Shown here: in pieces, positions 29,226 to 38,664 of the stretch
Layout of the letters: each line of letters begins with the position of its first letter
Position numbering within the stretch: the first letter of the stretch is position 1
From: Gilliamella apicola
Lineage (GTDB): Bacteria; Pseudomonadota; Gammaproteobacteria; Enterobacterales; Orbaceae
NCBI RefSeq assembly: GCF_000599985.1
Contig: NZ_CP007445.1
Location: forward strand, 806,001-870,000
Direction: 5' to 3'
Length of the DNA stretch: 64,000 nucleotides
Made by a program: the position numbers and the translations under genes
Notes under the pieces: model-generated
The model's database searches: none
What the model saw: only the letters and a program-made list of their open reading frames with translations
What the model was told of the DNA's origin: nothing

Positions 29226-29260
29226 GCTTTCTGTCGGGGCAACCGCAACCCATTGAAAGC
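29226..29260 (-). promoter_or_regulatory. Candidate S6:S18-binding leader RNA
   Basis: On the minus strand GCTTTC pairs with GAAAGC. Inside is an AT bulge, a GGG/CCC helix around TTGCGGTTG, and a CCGACA internal loop. A hairpin with a CCG bulge upstream of rpsF is the known form of the S6:S18 autoregulatory site, which imitates the 16S rRNA binding site. It lies 23 bp before the rpsF ATG. Confidence 0.65.
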
Positions 29261-29297
29261 AAGGAACATGAAAATAAGCGGTTGAAATCGACGTGGC

Positions 29298-29326
29298 ATT
29301 ATATATCAACTTATTTTAATTGACAA
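29298..29326 (-). promoter_or_regulatory. Sigma-70 promoter of the rpsF operon
   Basis: On the minus strand TTGTCA (29321-29326) and TATAAT (29298-29303) are separated by exactly 17 bp, upstream of the leader hairpin. Confidence 0.8.
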
Positions 29327-29677
29327 ATGAATATATTGAGTTTTTTCTATGTCAATCCTGACTTTATGTTTAGAAGTCTAATTCATGCTAAAATAACAAT
29401 GAAATGATATAGACTCCCGAATAATTTTTACAAAAATATCATTTTTATATTTAAAAATTGTTTTTGTTAATCATTCTTGACAATAATATTGTTATTTTCT
29501 GGCTAAAGGTAATTATTTTAAGAGAGTAGTGAATGGATTAGTGTTATTATTTTATTATATTCAAATAAATGACTGAACGCTAAAATGTAACGATATCTAT
29601 ACATTATTAATAACAAAATATGCTATGCTTGGACTAATATAAATTTTCATTTTTAGGCATAGAATAAAAGGAGAAAT
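29327..29677. other. Gene-free region between the rpsF promoter and hinT
   Basis: About 350 bp of AT-rich sequence between divergent operons. No open frame or strong hairpin is seen. It ends with the hinT ribosome site AAAAGGAGAAAT. Confidence 0.4.
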
Positions 29678-30028
29678 ATGATGGCTCAGGAAACGATTTT
29701 TAGTAAAATTATTCGGAAAGAAATTCCCTCTGATATTGTTTTTCAAGATGATAAAGTGACTGCTTTTCGTGATATATCGCCTCAAGCTCCGACACATATC
29801 TTAATTATTCCAAATAAACTTATTCCAACTGTTAATGACGTTCAAGAAGAAGATGAAATTGTACTTGGGCATATGATGATTGTTGCTGCAAAAATTGCTA
29901 AGCAAGAAGGCATTGATAAAAGTGGTTATCGTTTAATTGTTAATTGTAATGAAGATGCTGGTCAAGAAGTCTTTCATATTCATATGCATTTATTAGGTGG
30001 AAAAAAACTAGGTCGATTAATAGGTTAA
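29678..30028 (+). CDS. hinT: Purine nucleoside phosphoramidase HinT
   Basis: A 116-residue HIT protein, close to E. coli HinT throughout ([38 protein letters not shown]). The catalytic triad motif HIHMHLLGG is intact. It hydrolyses AMP-lysine and similar phosphoramidates in the cytoplasm. The first ATG (29678) follows AAAGGAGAAAT; ATG 29681 is equally possible. lpoB starts 3 bp after the stop. Confidence 0.95.
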   Translation: MMAQETIFSKIIRKEIPSDIVFQDDKVTAFRDISPQAPTHILIIPNKLIPTVNDVQEEDEIVLGHMMIVAAKIAKQEGIDKSGYRLIVNCNEDAGQEVFHIHMHLLGGKKLGRLIG

Positions 30029-30031
30029 TAT

Positions 30032-30655
30032 ATGAAACAGATAAAACGCATAGTTGTTACTTCGGCAATAGCCTTTATTTTAACGGGTTGTCATCTTTTC
30101 GATAGTAAGGACATAACCGTTGCGCCTCCTGTTATTATAAATCCCACTGATGGAGATGTGATTGAAACCCCACCGTTAATTACTAAGAAAACGGATTGGG
30201 ATGCAATTTTGTCACCATTTACAAATAAATTGATAAATGATTCATCTTCTTTGAATGATGAAAACAAAATCTTGTTAATTAGTGATATTCAAAATCGCAG
30301 TGGTGATTATTTGGTAAACAACCAAATTGATGAAGTGTTACATCAATTAATGAACAAACAAAATAAATTCACTGTCGCTAGTAGACAATCTATCAATCAA
30401 GCTAAACAAGCATTAGGTATTTCACCTGATGATAAATTGGTTTCAAGAGGTAAAATGATTGGATTAGCCAAATCAATGAATGCTGGTTATGTACTTTTTA
30501 CCACCATTAACAAAGTACCAACCGAAAAAAATGATGCTAATCTTTCTATGGAATTAATTTCAACCCAAACAGGTGAAATCTTAAATCGAGTAACATCTAA
30601 AGATTTTTCTAAACAAAGTACCAATGATAATCAACAAAGTGAGGCTAGTCAGTAA
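30032..30655 (+). CDS. lpoB: Outer-membrane lipoprotein LpoB, activator of PBP1b
   Basis: A 207-residue lipoprotein with signal peptide and lipobox LTGC (cysteine about residue 20), a proline- and threonine-rich linker, and a globular domain. That domain contains ILLISDIQNRSGDYL, FTVASRQSINQAKQALGISPDDKLVSRGKMIGLAKSMNAGYVLFTTI, matching LpoB. It spans the periplasm to stimulate the peptidoglycan synthase PBP1b. It shares the hinT-lpoB-nagZ neighbourhood with E. coli, and its stop overlaps the nagZ start (TAATG). Confidence 0.88.
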   Translation: MKQIKRIVVTSAIAFILTGCHLFDSKDITVAPPVIINPTDGDVIETPPLITKKTDWDAILSPFTNKLINDSSSLNDENKILLISDIQNRSGDYLVNNQIDEVLHQLMNKQNKFTVASRQSINQAKQALGISPDDKLVSRGKMIGLAKSMNAGYVLFTTINKVPTEKNDANLSMELISTQTGEILNRVTSKDFSKQSTNDNQQSEASQ

Positions 30656-31698
30656 TGGGTCCATTGTTGATTGATTTTGAAGGTATATCCCTAACCGATG
30701 ATGATAAGAAACTACTGCAAAATCCATTGGTTGCAGGTGTAATTTTATTTAGCCGTAATTATCAAGAACCAAAACAATTGAACGAATTGATAAAACAGAT
30801 CCGTGCAGCAACAAATGAGCGATTATTAATTTCAGTCGATCATGAAGGAGGGCGCGTTCAACGCTTTAAACAGGGGTTTACCCTCATTCCTCCAGCACAA
30901 GCTTTTGCTGAACTTAACGATCTTGAACATGCTAAATCATTGGCATTTGATGCGGGCTGGGTGTTAGCTATGGAGCTGATTGCTTTTGATATCGATCTTA
31001 GTTACACACCAGTTTTAGATTTAGGTCATAACTGTTTAGCTATTGGAACAAGATCATTTCATCATGATGCTGACATTGCCTACCAAATCGCCTCATCGAT
31101 GATTGATGGTATGCATGCAGCAGGAATGAAAACCACAGGTAAACATTTTCCAGGACATGGTCATGTTATTGCTGATTCACATAAAGAAACGCCTATTGAT
31201 GATCGTGAAAAATCAGTGATTGAGCAAGATATGCAAATTTTCGCGAAACTTATCGCAGATAATAAACTTGATGCAATTATGCCAGCACATGTGATTTATC
31301 CTGCATTTGATGATAAACCAGCTAGTGGATCGTCATACTGGCTCAAAACAGTGCTTCGGCAACAGTTACATTTTAAAGGTGTGACTTTTTCTGATGATTT
31401 ATCAATGGAAGGTGCATCAGTAATGGGAAATCATGCACAGCGAGCACAGGTTGCATTAGCTGCAGGTTGTGATCTGCTCTTGGCTTGTAATAATCGGCAA
31501 GGTTCATTAGCGATTTTAGAACAGTTGATGGTTTTGGATAAAAATCAGTCTTTGAAAACAAATAAAGCAAAACTTTTATTATCCAAAACTAAAATAACCT
31601 TTGATGAATTAGCTAAAAGCCTTGAGTGGCGATATCGTCGTGATAAATTAACCAAACTAAATGAAAAATGGGCAGATTATGCAAGCAGCAATCATTGA
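30655..31698 (+). CDS. nagZ: Beta-N-acetylhexosaminidase NagZ
   Basis: A 347-residue GH3 enzyme that removes GlcNAc from anhydromuropeptides during cytoplasmic peptidoglycan recycling. Motifs seen are LISVDHEGGRVQRF, the KTTGKHFPGHGHV loop with its catalytic histidine, and FSDDLSMEGASVMG with the nucleophile aspartate. The length matches E. coli NagZ (341 aa). It overlaps lpoB at its start and tyrR at its end. Confidence 0.95.
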   Translation: MGPLLIDFEGISLTDDDKKLLQNPLVAGVILFSRNYQEPKQLNELIKQIRAATNERLLISVDHEGGRVQRFKQGFTLIPPAQAFAELNDLEHAKSLAFDAGWVLAMELIAFDIDLSYTPVLDLGHNCLAIGTRSFHHDADIAYQIASSMIDGMHAAGMKTTGKHFPGHGHVIADSHKETPIDDREKSVIEQDMQIFAKLIADNKLDAIMPAHVIYPAFDDKPASGSSYWLKTVLRQQLHFKGVTFSDDLSMEGASVMGNHAQRAQVALAAGCDLLLACNNRQGSLAILEQLMVLDKNQSLKTNKAKLLLSKTKITFDELAKSLEWRYRRDKLTKLNEKWADYASSNH

Positions 31699-32920
31699 AA
31701 TCAACAATAATCAACAATTAGTTAGCTATAATCAACAAGCTGGTGAATTGATTTCGTCTAATTTGTTAATTTTGAATCAAACTTTTAATTATCATAAAGT
31801 GTTTTCTCTTGATAATTCTGTAAATTTAGATACACAAGATGATACGATTATTGTTTTAAATTCGCAGTATTTTTTATTGCAAAAAATTAATGAATCATTC
31901 AAAATCACTTTCGTTTTACAACCGGTTGAATATCTGAAAAAACGATTATCAAAAATTAATGTCGTTGGCAATCATGCGTTCGATATTTTTGCCGACCAAA
32001 GTCAAACAATGCAAAAATTGATTGCTCAGGCTAAAGCATTTTCGATGCAACGAGAGCCACTATTGATTACAGGCGAAACAGGAACTGGTAAAGATTTGCT
32101 GGCTAGCGCATGTCATCAATATAGCCCGAGAGGTAATCAAACTTTTTTAGGTTTAAATTGCGCAGCTATGCCTGATGACGTGGTTGAAAGTGAACTTTAT
32201 GGTCATGCATTAGGCGCCTATCCTGGTGCATTAGAAAGTAAAAAAGGCTTTTTTGAGCAAGCGAATGGTGGTTCTGTATTACTTGATGGCATTGATGAAA
32301 TGTCATTTCAAATGCAAACCAAATTATTACGTTTTATAAATGACGGATATTTTCGAAGAGTAGGTGATGATAACGAAGTTTATGTCGACGTTAGAATTAT
32401 CTGTGCGACTAAAGTTGATTTAGCTGAATTGGTGGAACAAGGAAAGTTTAGGAAAGATCTTTATTATCGCTTGAATGTGTTGTCTTTAAATTTACCTTCA
32501 CTTCAAGAACGTCAGGATGACATTGCACCACTTACGCATATTTTTATTGATGAATTTGCCCATAAGCAAGGCATTAAACCGCCAACAGTAAATCAGGATG
32601 TTATTCCTTATTTAACTCATTACACTTGGCCGGGTAATGTAAGACAGCTTAAAAATGTACTTTATTCCGCATTAGCTCAGTTGACTTCATCACAATTGAC
32701 TGTAAAAGATATTGTTCTACCAGCGATAGCTTCGGCTCAAGTTTCTTGGATCAATAATATTGAGAACAAAACACTTGATGAAATGACCAAACAATTCGAA
32801 AAAGAAGTCTTAAAAAGCTTGTATATTGAATATCCAAGCTCTAGAAAACTTGCAAAAAGATTAGGGGTATCCCATACCTCAATTGCTAATAAGCTTAGGG
32901 ATTATGGAATAGGTAGATAA
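31679..32920 (+). CDS. tyrR: Transcriptional regulator TyrR
   Basis: From ATG 31679 this is a 413-residue protein; ATG 31661 would add six residues. An N-terminal sensor-like stretch of about 95 residues precedes a sigma-54-type AAA+ domain with Walker A GETGTGKD near residue 132 and GGSVLLDGIDEMS. A C-terminal Fis-like helix-turn-helix follows (SRKLAKRLGVSHTSIANKLRDYG). The sigma-54-contact GAFTGA motif is replaced by LGAYPGA, and TyrR acts with sigma-70. E. coli TyrR has 513 residues with an ACT domain; much of that N-terminal part is absent here. It regulates aromatic amino acid genes. Confidence 0.87.
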   Translation: MQAAIIEINNNQQLVSYNQQAGELISSNLLILNQTFNYHKVFSLDNSVNLDTQDDTIIVLNSQYFLLQKINESFKITFVLQPVEYLKKRLSKINVVGNHAFDIFADQSQTMQKLIAQAKAFSMQREPLLITGETGTGKDLLASACHQYSPRGNQTFLGLNCAAMPDDVVESELYGHALGAYPGALESKKGFFEQANGGSVLLDGIDEMSFQMQTKLLRFINDGYFRRVGDDNEVYVDVRIICATKVDLAELVEQGKFRKDLYYRLNVLSLNLPSLQERQDDIAPLTHIFIDEFAHKQGIKPPTVNQDVIPYLTHYTWPGNVRQLKNVLYSALAQLTSSQLTVKDIVLPAIASAQVSWINNIENKTLDEMTKQFEKEVLKSLYIEYPSSRKLAKRLGVSHTSIANKLRDYGIGR

Positions 32921-33034
32921 GTATAACTAATTTATCTAAGTTGAGATTGAAAATAGAATTTTATCTATCAAAGTAATATATTTATAAGCTACATTTGAAG
33001 TTTTATCAAGTTTTTATTAATAGCTTTTACTAAT

Positions 33035-33235
33035 GTGATTGCTGAAACAAAAATGCTTGCAGCTTTGTTAAATGGTGATAAAGAGGCGAAAAAACTTGCC
33101 GTAGAAGTTTCATTAAAAAAACATTATTCTATTATAGAGCTCATTTCTATAGTGATTATATATTTGATTGTAAAAAAATCCAAAATTACTAAATATGATA
33201 TTCCAGAAGCTTATCCGATGGTTGAAAATACATAA
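33035..33235 (+). CDS. Small hypothetical protein or gene remnant
   Basis: A 66-codon frame from GTG (an ATG lies at 33053) encodes a short protein with one hydrophobic segment, SIIELISIVIIYLIV. I do not recognise it, and no ribosome site is clear. The frame is open upstream to 32999. Past its TAA it stays open for another 42 codons to 33364, with protein-like content (VPYHLNTLPDYFKED). The whole may be a decayed gene with one in-frame stop. Confidence 0.3.
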   Translation: MIAETKMLAALLNGDKEAKKLAVEVSLKKHYSIIELISIVIIYLIVKKSKITKYDIPEAYPMVENT

Positions 33236-33544
33236 ATAATAAAAAGAGCCATTTTAAGTTCCCATGATAATGGTGTTTCTTTTATTGTACCTTATCATCT
33301 GAATACTTTACCTGATTACTTTAAAGAGGACATTAATCATGCTAAATTCAAATTGAAAAAATAATAAGGAGTATCATTTAAATTTATATTTCAAAGCCTT
33401 GATGAGGTAATGAGCAATAACTAATTCGGTATCTACTAATACATATTATTTTGAATTGTTATTGTTTTATTTTTCATATTCAGAATAAATTAGCTTTTAA
33501 TTTAAAAAGCTAATTTATTAATAAAATAATAGGCTTAAACGTTT

Positions 33545-35014
33545 ATGCTAAAAGTATTAATATGTACTAATCATATGGCAAGCATTGGTGGTTCAGAAAT
33601 AGTTGCATTGGAAGTAGCAGAATGCTTCAAGAAGAATAATTATTTAGTTGATATTGTGGCGAATTATATTGATTCTCCAGTAATTGAGATCGCTAAAAAT
33701 TCGGATATCAATTTATTCAATACTGATGAATTACCAAACCCATTCAATTATGATATTGTTTGGTCTCAACATCAGGTACTGCCTATTCTTATTAATCATT
33801 ATATAGATTGTTTTAATAATAAAACTTTCTTTGTATTTGTACACCTATCTCCTTATGAGCATTTAGAGACTTTTGGATTATATACAGAAAGATTATTAGC
33901 TAATAAAATTTTTTTTAATAGTCAAGAAACTTATAATCAGTTAAGTAATTTTGGTGTTCCTATTCATATTAGTGAAGTTTTTTATAATGCTGCTCCATCA
34001 GAGTTTATTTGTGAAAAAGATTCTAAAAATGAACAATTAAAAAATATACTTTTAGTCAGTAATCATCCTCCACAAGAAGTGTTAGATGCGCTAGATATTT
34101 TAAAAAATGAACATGGATTAAACATAATTAATATAGGTGTTAAAGGGCATGTAGGTCGATTAACACCGAAAATGATTGAGGATGCCGATGCTGTAATAAC
34201 AATAGGAAAAACAGTGCAATATGCCATTGTTAGTGATACTCCGGTTTACTGTTATGACCATTTTGGTGGGATAGGGTGGCTTTTGATTGACAATTATAAA
34301 AATTCAGAACAGTTTAATTATTCTGGAAGATGTTGTTTAAGACGAATATCTGCTAGTGAAATTGTTGACGAAATAATAACTTATTTTCCAAAAGCTAAAC
34401 GTGATGTCTCAAAAATTAAGAGTGAAATTTTAACAAAATACAATTTAGATAACTATATTATAAATATAATCAATATTGCTAAAGAAAGTATTTCAGAAAA
34501 AACTTTAAATTTAGAGGATCGCCAGAAGATAGGATCGGAGTCCGAAATCGTAAAATCTATTAAGCAATATTATAACGCATATAATGGATTAGTATCAGAG
34601 CATAAACAACTAACTATTGATAACAATGAATTAATTATTAAAAATTCTAAGTTAAATTCTGAAAATAGTCAGATATTAGCAAGAATTGAGGAGCAAAAAT
34701 TAAAACACCAAGAACTTTTAACAAAATTTCAAGAGATATCATACAATAATGAAGAATTAATAGAGCAAAAAGAATCTATCTCAAGCAAACTGGGACAATT
34801 AATAGAGCAAAAGGAATCTATCTCAAACAAACTGGAACAATTAATTGAAGAATATAATAATCAATTATTGGAAAATCAGCTTAATTTGGATAATTACAAC
34901 CAATTACTCGATTCATACAATGAGTTAGAAACTCAATATCAGAAATATAAAAATACATTTTTTAACAGATTAACCAGAAGAATTAAAAGGCTATATAACA
35001 AAAATGTTGATTAA
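33545..35014 (+). CDS. Glycosyltransferase-like protein with long C-terminal coiled coil
   Basis: A 489-residue protein. Residues about 1-320 resemble a GT-B glycosyltransferase N-domain (VLICTNHMASIGGSEIVALEVAECF) with a second Rossmann-like part (NILLVSNHPPQEVLDALDIL). Residues about 345-470 are a heptad-rich coiled coil (KLNSENSQILARIEEQ, LIEQKESISSKL repeated), ending in a basic tail, RLTRRIKRLYNK. The coiled coil may anchor or oligomerise the enzyme at the membrane, as in chain-length-controlling polysaccharide enzymes. The donor and acceptor are unknown. It opens the surface-glycan region and converges on the next gene. Confidence 0.65.
   Translation: MLKVLICTNHMASIGGSEIVALEVAECFKKNNYLVDIVANYIDSPVIEIAKNSDINLFNTDELPNPFNYDIVWSQHQVLPILINHYIDCFNNKTFFVFVHLSPYEHLETFGLYTERLLANKIFFNSQETYNQLSNFGVPIHISEVFYNAAPSEFICEKDSKNEQLKNILLVSNHPPQEVLDALDILKNEHGLNIINIGVKGHVGRLTPKMIEDADAVITIGKTVQYAIVSDTPVYCYDHFGGIGWLLIDNYKNSEQFNYSGRCCLRRISASEIVDEIITYFPKAKRDVSKIKSEILTKYNLDNYIINIINIAKESISEKTLNLEDRQKIGSESEIVKSIKQYYNAYNGLVSEHKQLTIDNNELIIKNSKLNSENSQILARIEEQKLKHQELLTKFQEISYNNEELIEQKESISSKLGQLIEQKESISNKLEQLIEEYNNQLLENQLNLDNYNQLLDSYNELETQYQKYKNTFFNRLTRRIKRLYNKNVD
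34755..34845 (+). repeat. Two-copy 45-bp repeat in the coiled coil
   Basis: A 45-bp unit encoding LIEQKESIS(S/N)KL(G/E)Q appears twice in tandem with few differences, followed by a partial third LIEE. It indicates recent in-frame expansion of the coiled coil. Confidence 0.8.
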
Positions 35015-35027
35015 TATTAGTATATAA

Positions 35028-35081
35028 AAACCAATCTTTTATATGTTATTGAGTGATAAAACATAATAGAAAGATTGGTTT
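35028..35081. terminator. Bidirectional terminator between convergent glycosyltransferase genes
   Basis: AAACCAATCTTT (35028-35039) pairs perfectly with AAAGATTGGTTT (35070-35081), and the loop between is AT-rich. A or T runs flank both sides. Confidence 0.7.
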
Positions 35082-35114
35082 ATATTAATTATCATTAAAA
35101 AATTAAAAATGATA

Positions 35115-37400
35115 TTAATTTGAAGCTTCATTCCATAGTTTATCTATATTTAAATTTAGGATTAAATCCGAGATGCCTCTTGGGTTATGCATTAACAATG
35201 GATCTAATTTTACAACCCAATTATGGTCTTTGCTTCTCTCTCCTTGCGCTCCAATATCAAACACTAACGTAGGTATTTTTAAGGCTAACGCGATTGATAA
35301 TGTATAAGAGAAAGTTTCTTCCCATATACTCGGTAACAATATCAAATCAGGCGAAATTTTTCTAAGTTGGTTAATACATTCTTCATCATTTTGATATTTA
35401 CCAGTAACTTTAACATTATTGGTTTGCATCACATGTTGATCAGTAGGATTACTATAACCAACTAAAAAATAGGATAATTTCAAATCTCGATTTTTGGCAT
35501 CGACGGCTAATGCAGCTAATACTTGTGAGCCTTTTTCGATACTTAATGCACCTATTGATGCAATTTTTATTTTATCTTTATCCTTATTTCTCTTTGCTGG
35601 AGCGATATTTTTGAAAACATTTTCATGTGGAATGACATCAATATTTATTTCTGGAAAATCATATAATATAATGTCACGAGTTCGATAAGTTGGCGCTTCA
35701 ATCTTAGAACATTTATTAAAAAATAGGTTGTAAGCTTTATGCTTTTCAATAGCGTCTGAAATATTTACTTCATAATCAGCAGGTAACGATTTCCAGTTGT
35801 TCCAAATATTCCTTTGAGCTAAAGTTGGTAGTCCTTTGTAAATATATTCAGGACTCAGCAGTTTGTAATCATACGACATACAAGCATAATCATGAATGAT
35901 AAATTTATAATTCCAATCTGATGAAGCAAAATAATACAATAGTTTTTCATGATGATGCCAATCAAGACCCGCAAAACTATTAATGTGTATTAAATCTGGT
36001 TGGATTGTTTTAAAAAATAAGTCTAAAAATCCAAAATCGCAACTCAAAGATAAATTCTGCAAATTAGGTAATTCTATATGATAGTTTTCGGGAACTTCAA
36101 TTGAATAATATTTTTTGTCATGAACTTTTAAGAGAATACAATCAATATTCTGATTTTTATATTTTTTTACTATTTGTCTAAGATAGGTATTAATACCGCC
36201 ATCCCATGCATGAGAAACAATCACAACAGTTTTTCGATTTTCGAGTTTCAATTTTAATCTGGCGATATCTAAATTACGTCTAAGGATTAAAGCCGGATCA
36301 ACATGTAAAAAGTGATGTACCATGTTTAAATAGTTTGGATGCTTCAGTTTTAGGGCATTTTCCCCTTTTTTCATATTTTCAGCTTTAATGGCAGAAAAGG
36401 ATACTGAACCAACATGAAAGACAAAGACATCTCCAATGATGATATTCTTGAAACCGGCATGAAGTACCCTCATACAAAAATCATTTTCTTCACCATATCC
36501 AACTTTGAAAGCGTTATCATCTAACATACCTATTTTATCGATAACTTCTCTTCTCATATAAAAACAAAAACCTACCCCGGTTGGTGCTTCTATATATGAC
36601 CCTTTATTTATTTTGGCTGCTAATTGATCCAATTCAGCAGGAGTGATCTCTAGAACCTTATTATTATCTTGACATGTGAATGGATAACTACAGATCGTTG
36701 CATTATTAGACATTGGTGTAATTGTGGCTATCGATTTATCATTATCAGCATAATCAATCATTCTTTCAAACCAGCCTTCAAACACAAAAGCATCAGAATT
36801 TAATAATATTACATCAAGATTATGCGATAAATTGCTTATGGCAAAATTAATCGTTTTAACGAAACCAAGATTTTTTTTGTTTAAATGATAATCAAATAGG
36901 CCTTTTTGAGAAAGCTCATCAAGTTTCAGATTTAATTCCTTATCAGGTCCTGCATCATTAATAACTAACAAACTATACTCATCAGTTGTTCTACTTTTTA
37001 ATGCATGATATATAGAACATAAAGATTCATCCAAACCTTTATAAATAGGTAATATAACGACACAACGAGTTCTTGAAGAATATTTGGCCGGTTGCAACTC
37101 ATTCCATAAATGCTCTTCAGGAGTTAAAGGTGTAAACCATAATTTTTTTTGTACATCGGATATTATTTCGGAATTATTGTACAAATTATTATCGGGATTT
37201 AATACATTACTTTTTACAGGCAGCTTTTTTGATAGAATATTTAAACCAAGAAAACTTATTTTTTTATAGCCATTATCGCGTTTTATCACGAAGACATTTT
37301 TAAAAAAAAATTGCTCATTTGAGTTAAGTTTTCTTTTATAAATAGTAACTCCCAAACATTTAAGCTTCACTGATGATTGTGTCGTAATTCTTTTTAGCAT
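35115..37400 (-). CDS. Two-domain glycosyltransferase (family 2 plus family 4)
   Basis: From ATG 37400 this is a 761-residue protein. After about 90 residues of unassigned sequence comes a GT2 domain (CVVILPIYKGLDESLCSIYHAL, LLVINDAGPD, VILLNSDAFVFEGW, and GYGEENDFCMRVLHAGF). From about residue 390 comes a GT-B/GT4 domain (VVIVSHAWDGGINTYLRQIVKKY and, near the C-terminus, KIKIASIGALSIEKG, then LPSIWEETFSYTLSIALALKIP with the E-x7-E-type motif). It probably adds two different sugars to a surface glycan. A GTG at 37409 is a weaker start. It is oriented against the rml genes. Confidence 0.82.
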   Translation of the reverse strand: MLKRITTQSSVKLKCLGVTIYKRKLNSNEQFFFKNVFVIKRDNGYKKISFLGLNILSKKLPVKSNVLNPDNNLYNNSEIISDVQKKLWFTPLTPEEHLWNELQPAKYSSRTRCVVILPIYKGLDESLCSIYHALKSRTTDEYSLLVINDAGPDKELNLKLDELSQKGLFDYHLNKKNLGFVKTINFAISNLSHNLDVILLNSDAFVFEGWFERMIDYADNDKSIATITPMSNNATICSYPFTCQDNNKVLEITPAELDQLAAKINKGSYIEAPTGVGFCFYMRREVIDKIGMLDDNAFKVGYGEENDFCMRVLHAGFKNIIIGDVFVFHVGSVSFSAIKAENMKKGENALKLKHPNYLNMVHHFLHVDPALILRRNLDIARLKLKLENRKTVVIVSHAWDGGINTYLRQIVKKYKNQNIDCILLKVHDKKYYSIEVPENYHIELPNLQNLSLSCDFGFLDLFFKTIQPDLIHINSFAGLDWHHHEKLLYYFASSDWNYKFIIHDYACMSYDYKLLSPEYIYKGLPTLAQRNIWNNWKSLPADYEVNISDAIEKHKAYNLFFNKCSKIEAPTYRTRDIILYDFPEINIDVIPHENVFKNIAPAKRNKDKDKIKIASIGALSIEKGSQVLAALAVDAKNRDLKLSYFLVGYSNPTDQHVMQTNNVKVTGKYQNDEECINQLRKISPDLILLPSIWEETFSYTLSIALALKIPTLVFDIGAQGERSKDHNWVVKLDPLLMHNPRGISDLILNLNIDKLWNEASN

Positions 37401-37583
37401 TATTTCCACACCATTTTATGATTTCGATTATAAAAAAATTATAACCTTATTTTTACTTGAATTAAACATATAAAATTAATTCATTTATAATATTAATTCG
37501 TTTATATTTATGTTAAAGCGTGATAAAATGCTTTTTTAGTATATATAATTATTTAAACTAATCATTTTATCCGGATCTAAATT

Positions 37584-38648
37584 ATGAAAATAATAGTAAC
37601 TGGAGGTGCTGGTTTTATTGGTTCTGCTGTTGTTCGCTATATTATTGAGCAAACCGATGATGAAGTATTAGTCATAGATAAATTAACTTATGCTGGGAAT
37701 TTGGAGTCTTTAGATAAAGTATCTAAAAGTAATCGATTTCATTTTAAACAAATTGATATTTGTGATAGAAACTCTTTATCTAAAGCAATTAATGAATTTC
37801 AGCCAAATATCATTATGCATTTAGCTGCTGAAAGTCACGTTGACCGATCTATTGATAATCCATCAACATTTATAGAAACTAATGTAATTGGAACTTTTTC
37901 GCTTTTAGAAGAGTCATTAATATATTGGAAAAAATTAGATTCAGATAAACAAAAATGCTTTCGTTTTCATCATATTTCTACCGATGAAGTATATGGTGAT
38001 TTACATGGTACAGACGATCTTTTTACTGAAAAGACGCCTTATTCACCAAGTAGTCCATATTCAGCCTCTAAAGCATCAAGTGATCATTTGGTTCGTGCTT
38101 GGCATAGAACATTTAATTTACCTACAGTTATTACCAATTGTTCAAATAATTATGGACCTTATCACTTCCCAGAAAAATTAATTCCATTAATGATTTTGAA
38201 TGCATTAGAAGGAAAACCTTTACCTGTTTATGGTAATGGTCAACAAATTAGGGATTGGTTGTATGTTGAGGATCATGCTAGGGCACTTTATCTAGTTGCA
38301 ACCAAAGTAAAAAATGGTGAAACCTATAACATAGGTGGACATAATGAGCAGAAAAATATTGATGTTGTTAATATTATCTGCGATTTACTTGAAGAATTGG
38401 TGCCAACTAAGCCTAATAATATTAAAAATTATAAAGATCTTATCATTAATGTTGCTGATAGACCTGGTCATGACCAAAGGTATGCGATTGATGCTTCAAA
38501 AATATATAATGATTTAGGTTGGAAACCACAAGAAACGTTTGAAAGCGGTATGCGTAAAACCGTTGAATGGTATTTACATAATCGTACCTGGTGTGACCAT
38601 ATAAAAGATGGTTCTTACGCCAGATCTAGGCATGGTATTTTAAACTAA
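37584..38648 (+). CDS. rfbB: dTDP-glucose 4,6-dehydratase
   Basis: A 354-residue extended short-chain dehydrogenase. NAD-binding GGAGFIGS lies at residues 7-14, the active-site [19 protein letters not shown] segment near 130-140, and the catalytic [15 protein letters not shown] follows. It converts dTDP-glucose to the 4-keto-6-deoxy sugar, second step of dTDP-L-rhamnose synthesis. It heads the rmlBACD run, with rmlA starting 16 bp after its stop. Confidence 0.96.
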   Translation: MKIIVTGGAGFIGSAVVRYIIEQTDDEVLVIDKLTYAGNLESLDKVSKSNRFHFKQIDICDRNSLSKAINEFQPNIIMHLAAESHVDRSIDNPSTFIETNVIGTFSLLEESLIYWKKLDSDKQKCFRFHHISTDEVYGDLHGTDDLFTEKTPYSPSSPYSASKASSDHLVRAWHRTFNLPTVITNCSNNYGPYHFPEKLIPLMILNALEGKPLPVYGNGQQIRDWLYVEDHARALYLVATKVKNGETYNIGGHNEQKNIDVVNIICDLLEELVPTKPNNIKNYKDLIINVADRPGHDQRYAIDASKIYNDLGWKPQETFESGMRKTVEWYLHNRTWCDHIKDGSYARSRHGILN

Positions 38649-38664
38649 TAGGTTAGGTTAATTC

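Noticed and set aside
33240..33544. Possible JUMPstart/ops element before the glycan genes
   Set aside because: I looked for the GGCGGTAG-type ops core here and before rmlB (37410-37583) and saw none.
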